Shown here in pieces: positions 23,115 to 29,536 of a stretch of 30,650 bases of DNA. Under the pieces are notes generated by a model. It did not search any database. It was not told the DNA's origin and worked only from the letters and a program-made list of their open reading frames with translations. Each line of letters begins with the position of its first letter. The first letter of the stretch is position 1. The translations under genes and the position numbers were made by a program. Origin of the DNA: CAVSUR01 sp052143655 (GTDB lineage Bacteria > Actinomycetota > Actinomycetes > Streptosporangiales > Streptosporangiaceae); assembly GCA_052143655.1 (NCBI GenBank), contig JBKQSL010000382.1:1-30650 (forward strand), written 5' to 3'.

Positions 23115-23576
23115 ATGAGCGGTTCGCCGATGAAGCTCATCCTGACCCAGGAGGTCTCCGGCCTGGGTGCTCCCGGTGACGTGGTAGAAGTTGCGCCCGG
23201 CTATGGCCGCAACTACCTCGTCCCGCGCGGGCTGGCCATGCACTGGACCAGGGGTGCGGAGAAGCAGATCCAGCTGATCAAGCGGGCCCGCTCGGCCCGG
23301 GAGATTCGCGGCCTGGACGACGCCAAGGATGCCGCCGGCCGGCTCGGCGCGCTGAAGGTGCGCCTGGAGACCCGCGCGGGCGGCGGCGGCCGGCTGTTCG
23401 GCTCGGTCTCGCCTGCCGACATCGCGGTCGCGGTCAGGGCCGCGGGCGGGCCGGAACTAGACCGCCGGAAGATCGAGATCGCCAACCCGATCAAGACGGT
23501 GGGCTCGCACCAGGTTGCGGTGCGGCTGCACCCGGAAGTCCGGGCCACCCTGGAGGTCGAGGTCGTCGGGGCCTGA
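23115..23576 (+). CDS. rplI: 50S ribosomal protein L9
   Basis: This 153-residue L9 is a large-subunit protein with two domains. The N-terminal domain shows MKLILTQEVSGLG and the signature VVEVAPGYGRNYLVPRGLA. A long connecting helix rich in Arg and Ala follows, then the C-terminal domain with GRLFGSVSPADIAVAV. ATG 23115 adds four residues before the canonical MKLIL but has the GGGAGG ribosome site about ten bases upstream; ATG 23130 is the alternative. It is the last gene of the rpsF operon and is followed by a strong stem-loop. Confidence 0.96.
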   Translation: MSGSPMKLILTQEVSGLGAPGDVVEVAPGYGRNYLVPRGLAMHWTRGAEKQIQLIKRARSAREIRGLDDAKDAAGRLGALKVRLETRAGGGGRLFGSVSPADIAVAVRAAGGPELDRRKIEIANPIKTVGSHQVAVRLHPEVRATLEVEVVGA

Positions 23577-23583
23577 TCCCCGG

Positions 23584-23633
23584 CATGCCAGTGCCCCGGA
23601 CCTGCCTGCGCGGCGGGCCGGGGCACTGGCATG
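23584..23633 (+). terminator. 16-bp perfect stem-loop after rplI
   Basis: catgccagtgccccgg (23584-23599) and its exact complement (23618-23633) flank an 18-base loop. It starts seven bases after the rplI stop codon. No T-run follows, which is usual for high-GC actinomycetes. It most likely ends the rpsF-ssb-rpsR-rplI transcript or protects its 3' end. Confidence 0.82.
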
Positions 23634-23742
23634 TTCGCGTTCCGGCCCGGTGCGCGCGCCCAGCAGGCCGGTCCGGCCCCGCCCCGCCCCGTGCGGGCTG
23701 CCTGGCTCGCTTAGCCCGAGCTTGGCCGCGCGGCACGGTTCG

Positions 23743-23770
23743 CTTGGCGCAGGTGGCTTGGCGCAGGTGG
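23743..23770. repeat. 14-bp tandem repeat
   Basis: The unit cttggcgcaggtgg occurs twice in succession (23743-23756 and 23757-23770). Further cttggcctggc variants follow up to about 23800. It lies in the non-coding stretch between the rplI stem-loop and the small minus-strand ORF. No function is evident. Confidence 0.7.
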
Positions 23771-23838
23771 CTTGGCCTGGCCGGCGCTTGGCCTGGCGGG
23801 CGATGGGCCAGGCTCGGCCGGTCACCGGCCCGCGGTCC

Positions 23839-24033
23839 TCAGGTCGGCAGGCCGTAGCCGGGCAGCCGCCGGGCCAGCTCGGGATCGAGATCGCTGATCA
23901 TGAGCCAGATGCGGGCGAGCCGGCCGGCCACGTCATCGTCCTGGCCGTCCCGCAGTGCCGCGGGGTAATCCGCGGCCAGCTGATCGATCGCCTGACCGAT
24001 CTCGGCGAGCCGGTCCCCCCGTATCGAACACAT
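23839..24033 (-). CDS. small hypothetical protein (64 aa)
   Basis: This short acidic ORF has a protein-like composition: GQAIDQLAADYPAAL, then LARIWLMISDLDPELARRL, ending PGYGLPT. The spacing of leucines and acidic residues suggests a helical bundle. An in-frame TAG lies five codons before ATG 24033, so the start is fixed unless it is internal. No Shine-Dalgarno is present, but TAGCCT lies seven bases upstream of the ATG, which could be the -10 box of a leaderless mRNA. I do not recognise the family. It is divergent from dnaB across the region with DnaA-box-like motifs. Confidence 0.5.
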   Translation of the reverse strand: MCSIRGDRLAEIGQAIDQLAADYPAALRDGQDDDVAGRLARIWLMISDLDPELARRLPGYGLPT

Positions 24034-24504
24034 AATCGAAGGCTAGCCGGCTGGCCTTCCGGCCGCCGTGCAAATCTGCTTTTCGGCGCTATCGCACCGC
24101 GCTGAGCAGGCATCTTGCCTCTGACGTTGGACGTCAAATTCCTAATGTGGATAAGTAACGGCCATTGTGCATGGCCGACTCGCCCGGATTTTTCTTATGC
24201 ACACAAGCGGTGCATCATGAATCCGCAGGCAGGACCACCGCCAGGCCATTTTTCCCGGCTGTTTCCACAGTCTCGTCCCCACGCTGCGCACAGCGGCAGC
24301 GGCGTGTCTGCACAGCCTGTCCACAAACCTGTGCACAGCGCGGAACGGCGCTTGGGCGGACTCGCTGAGAATGTCAGAGCCGTTCGATAGAACAGAAGAG
24401 CCGGCCACGCGGGAGCCGTGGCGGGCAAGGGCCAGGGTCCCGGTGGGGCTGGCACCCGCGGCCGGGTGCGGAGCGGTGGTCGCGCAAGGGGGAGGAGCGT
24501 CCGG
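24034..24504. promoter_or_regulatory. dnaB upstream region with DnaA-box-like sites
   Basis: These 471 non-coding bases are visibly less GC-rich than their neighbours in their middle part. They hold an exact DnaA box in reverse (tgtggataa, 24146-24154) and the near-consensus sites ttatgcaca (24195-24203), ctgtccaca (24317-24325) and ctgtgcaca (24329-24337). Weaker ones are gtttccaca (24261-24269) and ctgcgcaca (24284-24292). The CACA cores on the plus strand start at 24200, 24266, 24289, 24311, 24322 and 24334, so they are near multiples of the helical repeat. DnaA could regulate dnaB here. GGGGGAGGAG (24488-24497) is the dnaB ribosome site. Confidence 0.55.
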
Positions 24505-27500
24505 GTGAGCGTTGCCGAAATGGCGCCTCGCGGCGAGGAGTTCGAGCGGACGCCGCCGCATGACATCGCCGCCGAGCAGTGCGTGCTCGGCGGGATGCTG
24601 CTGTCCAAGGACGCGATCTCCGACGTGCTCGAGGTGATCAGGCCCGAGGATCACTACCGGCCCGCGCACCAGATAGTGCACGAGGTCATTCTCGACCTGT
24701 ACGCGCGCGGCGAGCCGGCCGATGCGATCACGGTCGCTGCCGAGCTGACCAAGCGCGGCGACATCGGCCGGGTGGGCGGGGCGCCCTATCTGCACACGCT
24801 GATCGCCTCGGTGCCCACCGCGGCCAACGCCGGCTACTACGCTCGGATAGTCCGCGAGCGCGCCCTGCTGCGCCGCCTGGTCGAGGTCGGCACCCGGATC
24901 GTCCAGCTCGGCTACACCGGCGACGGCGACGCCGACGAGATCGTGGACCGGGCCGAGGCTGAGGTCTACGGCATTACCCAGCGCCGGGTCAGCGACGACT
25001 ACCTGCCGCTGTCGCAGATCATGCCGGGCGCGCTGGATGAGATCGAGGCGATCGGCAGTCGCGGCGGCGCGCTGACCGGCGTGCCGACCGGGTTCGCCGA
25101 CCTGGACTCGCTCACCAACGGCCTGCACCCCGGCCAGATGATCGTCCTCGCGGCCCGGCCAGCGATCGGCAAGGCCCTGGCCCTCGACACCCCGCTGCCC
25201 ACGCCCGGCGGCTGGACCACGATGGGCGCCGTCCGCGTGGGCGACTACCTGCTGGGCGCCGACGGCAAGCCGACCAGGGTTGTCGCCGCCACCGAGGTCA
25301 TGCAGGGCCGGCCGTGCTACGAAGTGACCTTCGATGACGGCACGATGATCACTGCCGACGCGGAACACGGCTGGCTCACTGACACGCTGGCCTCCCGAAA
25401 GTCGGCCACCGCCGCCGCGGCGGGCTACAGCCGTCAGCGGACCCAGCGCACCTTCGCCTCGGTCAAGACCACCCGGGAAATCTCCGCCACGCTGCGCGCC
25501 GGAGGTGACCGCCGCCTCAACCACGTCGTGTCCACCGCAGGCCCGCTAGACCTTCCCCACGCCGACCTGCCACTCCCGCCATACGTACTCGGAGTCTGGC
25601 TCGGGAGCCGAGACCGCGCGGAATCCGGCTCGGTGCAGGCCGCGCTCCGGGGGCTTGGAGTGCTCGGGAACAAGCACATTCCGGTGCGGTACCTGCGGGC
25701 ATCGCAGGCGCAGCGGCGTGCACTGCTGGCGGGACTGCTGGACACCGACGGCACTGTGACGCCGTTCGGCTCAGTCCAGTTCGCCGTCACCAGCCGGCGT
25801 CTCGCCGACGACTTCCGGGAACTGGCGGTCAGCCTGGGATACCGGTGCGGGTGGAGCGAGAAGCCCGTACGCGGGCGGCTGCCCGAAACCTCGACGGCCT
25901 ACACCGCCACCTTCACGACTAGTGACGACGTGTTCTGGCTGGAGCGCAAGCGGATAACTCACAGGGAACGGCGGCCCGCGACGACGACGCCGAAGACCCG
26001 GCGCCGGTACATCACGGCGGTCACCCCGGTGCCGAGCGGGCCGGTGCGCTGCGTCCAGGTCGACAGCCCTGACCACCTGTACCTGGCCAGCCGGTCCATG
26101 GTGCCGACGCACAACTCGACGCTGGCCCTGGACTTGGCCCGGGCGGCGTCGGTGCATCACGGGCTGACCTCGGTGATCTTCAGCCTGGAAATGAGCCGGA
26201 ACGAGATCACCATGCGGCTGCTGTCGGCCGAGGCCCGGGTACCGCTCAACTCGATGCGCACCGGGCAGATGACCGACGACGACTGGACCCGGCTGGCCCG
26301 CCGGATGAGCGAGGTCGTCAGCGCGCCGCTGTTCATCGACGACTCGCCGAACATGTCGATGATGGAGATCCGGGCCAAGTGCCGTCGCCTCAAGCAGCGC
26401 CATGACCTGCGGCTGGTCATCATCGACTACCTGCAGCTGATGTCCTCGCAGAAGCGGGTGGAGAACCGGCAGCAGGAAGTCTCCGACATGTCCCGGTCGC
26501 TCAAGCTGCTGGCCAAGGAACTCGACGTCCCCGTCATCGCCGTAGCCCAGCTCAACCGCGGCCCTGAGCAGCGCACCGACAAGCGCCCGCTGCTGGCCGA
26601 CCTGCGGGAAAGCGGCTGCCTGACCGCGGGCACGCGGATCCTGCGAGCCGACACCGGCAGCGAGGTCACGATCGGCGAGCTGATCGAGTCCGGTGCGCGC
26701 AACGTTCCCGTCTGGTCGCTCGACGACCGGCTGCACCTGGTCCCGCGCATGCTGACGCACGCGTTCAGCAGCGGTGTGAAGGAAGTGTTCCGGGTCCGGC
26801 TCCGCTCGGGCCGCGAAGTCGAGGCCACGGCCAACCATCCGTTCCTCACCTACGACGGCTGGATGCCCTTGGCCGAGTTGCAGCCCGGCTCGCGGGTCGC
26901 GATCCCGCGCCATGTTCCCCCGCCGGTCACCCGCACGCCGTTGCCCGAGCCGGAAGTAATCCTGCTGGCGCACCTGATCGGCGACGGCTCCTTCGTCCGG
27001 CACCAGCCCCTGCGTTACGCGAGCACGGACGAGGCCAACCTCGCCGCAGTCACCGAGGCCGCCGCGCACTTCGGCATCACTGCCATTCGTGACGACTACC
27101 CGGCGGCCCGTTGCACGACACTGCGGCTGCCCGCGCCGTACCGCCTGGCCCGCGGGAAGCGGAACCCGGTTGCCGCCTGGCTCGACTCGCTCGGCCTGTT
27201 CGGCCTGCGCAGCCACGAGAAATTCGTGCCGCCGTGCATTTTCTCGGCACCGAAGCAGCAGGTCGCCTTGTTCCTGCGGCACCTGTGGGCCACCGACGGC
27301 TGCGTGTGGTGGGACTCCACTGCGGGGATGGCTCGAATTTATTACGGTTCTACCAGCAGGCGGCTCGTGGATGATACAGCCCAACTGCTGCTCCGATTCG
27401 GGATCATTACGCGAGTGAAAGAGACTCATAAGGCGCACTATCGCCCGTATTATCAGCTGATCGTTCAGGCATCGGACAATCAGCTGCGCTTCCTGCGCGA

Positions 27501-28077
27501 GGTGGGAGCACATGGCGTCCGGGCCGATGCCGTTTCCGACTGCCTGCGGAAGTTGGGAACGGTTGTCAGCGCTCCCAAGCTCGACACAGTTCCTAGCGAT
27601 GTCTGGAAGCATGTCAAGGAGGTGCTGCTTGAGCGTCAGATGACGAGGCGGCAATTCGCCGCCGCGATCGGTACTCAATACAGCATCAACAATGGTTGGA
27701 AACATGCGCCGACCCGGGAAAGACTAGCTCGGGTAGCGTCCATACTCGATGACGCTGACCTGGAGATGCTTGCCACTAACGACGTTTTCTGGGACGAGAT
27801 CGCATCGGTAACCAGTCTGGGTGAGCAGCCCGTTTATGACGCCACCGTGCCGGGAACCGCTAATTTCGTGGCAAATGGGATTAGCGTGCATAATTCGATA
27901 GAGCAGGATGCTGACGTCGTTATTCTGCTGCATAGAGAAGACGCTTACGAGCGGGAGTCGCCGCGGGCAGGTGAGGCGGACTTCATCGTCGCCAAGCACC
28001 GCAACGGGCCGACCACCACGGTTACGGTCGCGTTCCAGGGGCACTACAGCCGCTTTGTCGACATGGCTCCGGTCTGA
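24505..28077 (+). CDS. dnaB: replicative DNA helicase DnaB with two inteins
   Basis: The precursor is 1190 residues long; removing inteins of 314 and 426 residues leaves a normal 450-residue DnaB, the hexameric helicase of the replication fork. The N-terminal domain (TPPHDIAAEQCVLGGMLLS) is followed by the RecA-like domain. Walker A reads ARPAIGK before and STLALDLARAAS after intein 1; Walker B is VIIDYLQLM. RPLLADLRESG and SIEQDADVVILLHRE flank intein 2. GTG 24505 is chosen because of the GGGGGAGGAG seven bases upstream; the open frame reaches back to 24418 without homology. Both insertions sit in the most conserved ATPase motifs, so the helicase should be inactive until both splice. The frame is open throughout. 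Confidence 0.96.
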   Translation: MSVAEMAPRGEEFERTPPHDIAAEQCVLGGMLLSKDAISDVLEVIRPEDHYRPAHQIVHEVILDLYARGEPADAITVAAELTKRGDIGRVGGAPYLHTLIASVPTAANAGYYARIVRERALLRRLVEVGTRIVQLGYTGDGDADEIVDRAEAEVYGITQRRVSDDYLPLSQIMPGALDEIEAIGSRGGALTGVPTGFADLDSLTNGLHPGQMIVLAARPAIGKALALDTPLPTPGGWTTMGAVRVGDYLLGADGKPTRVVAATEVMQGRPCYEVTFDDGTMITADAEHGWLTDTLASRKSATAAAAGYSRQRTQRTFASVKTTREISATLRAGGDRRLNHVVSTAGPLDLPHADLPLPPYVLGVWLGSRDRAESGSVQAALRGLGVLGNKHIPVRYLRASQAQRRALLAGLLDTDGTVTPFGSVQFAVTSRRLADDFRELAVSLGYRCGWSEKPVRGRLPETSTAYTATFTTSDDVFWLERKRITHRERRPATTTPKTRRRYITAVTPVPSGPVRCVQVDSPDHLYLASRSMVPTHNSTLALDLARAASVHHGLTSVIFSLEMSRNEITMRLLSAEARVPLNSMRTGQMTDDDWTRLARRMSEVVSAPLFIDDSPNMSMMEIRAKCRRLKQRHDLRLVIIDYLQLMSSQKRVENRQQEVSDMSRSLKLLAKELDVPVIAVAQLNRGPEQRTDKRPLLADLRESGCLTAGTRILRADTGSEVTIGELIESGARNVPVWSLDDRLHLVPRMLTHAFSSGVKEVFRVRLRSGREVEATANHPFLTYDGWMPLAELQPGSRVAIPRHVPPPVTRTPLPEPEVILLAHLIGDGSFVRHQPLRYASTDEANLAAVTEAAAHFGITAIRDDYPAARCTTLRLPAPYRLARGKRNPVAAWLDSLGLFGLRSHEKFVPPCIFSAPKQQVALFLRHLWATDGCVWWDSTAGMARIYYGSTSRRLVDDTAQLLLRFGIITRVKETHKAHYRPYYQLIVQASDNQLRFLREVGAHGVRADAVSDCLRKLGTVVSAPKLDTVPSDVWKHVKEVLLERQMTRRQFAAAIGTQYSINNGWKHAPTRERLARVASILDDADLEMLATNDVFWDEIASVTSLGEQPVYDATVPGTANFVANGISVHNSIEQDADVVILLHREDAYERESPRAGEADFIVAKHRNGPTTTVTVAFQGHYSRFVDMAPV
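25174..26115 (+). other. intein 1 in DnaB: class 3 with decayed endonuclease
   Basis: This 314-residue intein splits the Walker A loop between Lys and Ser (AIGK / STLALD). Its first residue is Ala, not Cys or Ser. It shows the class 3 WCT triplet: Trp67 two residues after the block B histidine (TADAEHGW), Cys293 in block F (PVRCVQVDSPDHLYL) and Thr312 just before the terminal His-Asn (MVPTHN). In class 3 inteins the block F cysteine starts splicing, which is established knowledge. A LAGLIDADG half-motif remains at residues 184-193 (LLAGLLDTDG), but the first motif (LGVWLGSRDRA) has lost its acidic-glycine end. The stretch before it is short, so homing activity is probably lost. Confidence 0.92.
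26617..27894 (+). other. intein 2 in DnaB: class 1 with LAGLIDADG endonuclease
   Basis: This 426-residue intein lies between RESG and SIEQDAD, the insertion site also used by the Synechocystis DnaB intein. It begins with Cys1 (CLTAGTRIL), has block B Thr71 and His74 (TANHPFLTYDGW), and ends His425-Asn426 before Ser+1, as in class 1. Two LAGLIDADG motifs are present, LLAHLIGDG (116-124) and LFLRHLWATDG (218-228), with both aspartates kept, so the endonuclease may be active. A helix-turn-helix-like segment (MTRRQFAAAIGTQYSINNGW) follows near residue 350. From about 27325 the base composition becomes clearly AT-richer than in the first half. Confidence 0.93.
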
Positions 28078-28129
28078 CCGGCCGAGTGCAGCTTCCCCAA
28101 GGCCGTCCACGTCTCTTCGACTGGTTCCG

Positions 28130-29029
28130 CTAACATCCCGTGAGGCACGAGGACGAGACGCTCAGGCGGGTCAGCTCGGGGCAGTCTCGGGCCTGTTCTG
28201 GGTGCTGGGGTCCGGCGGGCCGGATCCCGGTCGCCAGCAGATGAGGGCCCAGCCCGAGCAGCTCAGGGACCCGCTCGGTCGCCCGCGCCCCGTCCAGCAC
28301 GACTTGCCAGTGCCGCGGATCGGCCTGCCGCTCGTCAAGGTCGCCGAGCAGGAACGCGGCGCCCTCAACGCATACCAGGTCGGCGACCCGCAGGCCGGCG
28401 GCCGCTAGCTCCCGGCGCAGCTGCCCGGGCCGGTGGCAGTACGCGGTGAACGCGCCATCGTGCAGCGGGCCCATCCAGCCGGTCCGTTCCAGCGCCGGGA
28501 GCAGTTCGCGCAGGTCCGGGTACGGCTCGTAGAGTCGGCTGGACAGCTCGCCGTCCAGCCGCGGCGCCCAGCGGGAGATCGCGGCGGCGAACACCGGGCC
28601 GCCCCGGCGGACAACCCGGCGCGCTTCCCGCAGCGCGGCCAGCCGGTCAGCCCGGCGCGGCAGGTGATACAGCGGCCCGAGCAGCAGCACTGCGTCGACG
28701 CTCTCGTCGGCCAGATCCAGGTTCCTGGCGTCGCCGACCCTGGTGGTGATCGCCGCGCCTTGGCCGACGCTGGTCGCCAGCTGGCGGACATGCAGCGGCA
28801 TGATGTCCCGGTGCTCGACCCGGTAGCCGAGCCCGGCCAGCCAGAGCGAGTACCGGCCCGGGCCACCGCCGACGTCGGCGACCAGCGTGGGCGGCGCGGG
28901 CAGGTGGCGGAGCACGATGTCGACGGTGCGCTCGAACTCCAGCGCGCCGCGGGCGCCAGCAGAAAGCCGGTCCTGTTCCTCGCCACGGCCGTAATACGCG
29001 TCCAGCAGGCGCCGCTCTGGATCGTTCAT
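28130..29029 (-). CDS. class I SAM-dependent methyltransferase
   Basis: This 299-residue protein has the class I methyltransferase fold. Motif I is VADVGGGPGRYSLWLA (about residues 50-65), the acidic end of strand 2 is in VEHRDIMP, and the later motifs are VGDARNLDLADESVDAV and LLLGPLYHLPRRADRL. The C-terminal third has a substrate-binding segment (YEPYPDLRELLPALERTGW). The substrate is unknown; this family modifies small molecules, proteins or RNA. ATG 29029 lies four bases after the stop codon of the upstream small gene, so the two form one operon. The 3' end is 52 bases from the convergent dnaB stop. Confidence 0.9.
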   Translation of the reverse strand: MNDPERRLLDAYYGRGEEQDRLSAGARGALEFERTVDIVLRHLPAPPTLVADVGGGPGRYSLWLAGLGYRVEHRDIMPLHVRQLATSVGQGAAITTRVGDARNLDLADESVDAVLLLGPLYHLPRRADRLAALREARRVVRRGGPVFAAAISRWAPRLDGELSSRLYEPYPDLRELLPALERTGWMGPLHDGAFTAYCHRPGQLRRELAAAGLRVADLVCVEGAAFLLGDLDERQADPRHWQVVLDGARATERVPELLGLGPHLLATGIRPAGPQHPEQARDCPELTRLSVSSSCLTGC

Positions 29030-29033
29030 CCCC

Positions 29034-29303
29034 TCAGGATGCCCGGCCGGGCCGGAAACTCCACCGGTCGCCGATGATGTCGCGGCCGACCAGCGTCTCC
29101 TCGATGTCGTCGGCCAGGCTGGCGTGCCCGGCGTCGCGCAGCATGCCGACCGCCTCCTGCAGCGTCAGGTCAGCCATGCCTGACATCCGGTGGAAGCCGT
29201 AGAGCAGGCCGCGGGCATGCTCGATGACTTCCAGGGCCTCCGATAGCCTGCCCAGAGCCTTAATCGTTTCGCTGGTCACCCCGGCCGGATGCCGCCGCGC
29301 CAC
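29034..29303 (-). CDS. small conserved-looking protein of unknown function
   Basis: This 89-residue protein is largely helical and has a composition typical of a conserved actinobacterial family that I cannot name. Notable segments are ALGRLSEALEVIEHARGLLY, LTLQEAVGMLRDAGH and DDIEETLVGRDIIGDRW. The tail is short (SFRPGRAS). The first in-frame start is GTG 29303; GTG 29279 (VTSETIKAL) would remove an Arg/Pro-rich leader and may be the true start. Neither has a strong ribosome site. It is directly upstream of the methyltransferase gene with a four-base gap, so the two should be translated from one message. Confidence 0.72.
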   Translation of the reverse strand: MARRHPAGVTSETIKALGRLSEALEVIEHARGLLYGFHRMSGMADLTLQEAVGMLRDAGHASLADDIEETLVGRDIIGDRWSFRPGRAS

Positions 29304-29536
29304 CGGCCGGTCCGGGTGCTTAGCGCTGCCGTACCGCTCCTCCAGCGGCCGCTCACCGGGCCGCCCGCGAGACGGCGGCCAGAGTGTGGTGCATGGTGCT
29401 GATGTTCACGCTCGGCTGCTACCCGCCGGGCCCGGAGCTCATTCAGCCCCGCTGACCTGGGCCGCCGTCTCCCGCTACGCCGGGCCGCCCGGAAGCGCCA
29501 GACGCGCGACCGTCCCGGTCGCTAGCATGGCCCGCT

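Noticed and set aside
24142..27705. Long minus-strand frames over dnaB
   Set aside because: The plus strand encodes DnaB and two inteins with catalytic motifs in place. The opposite frames show only low-complexity composition.
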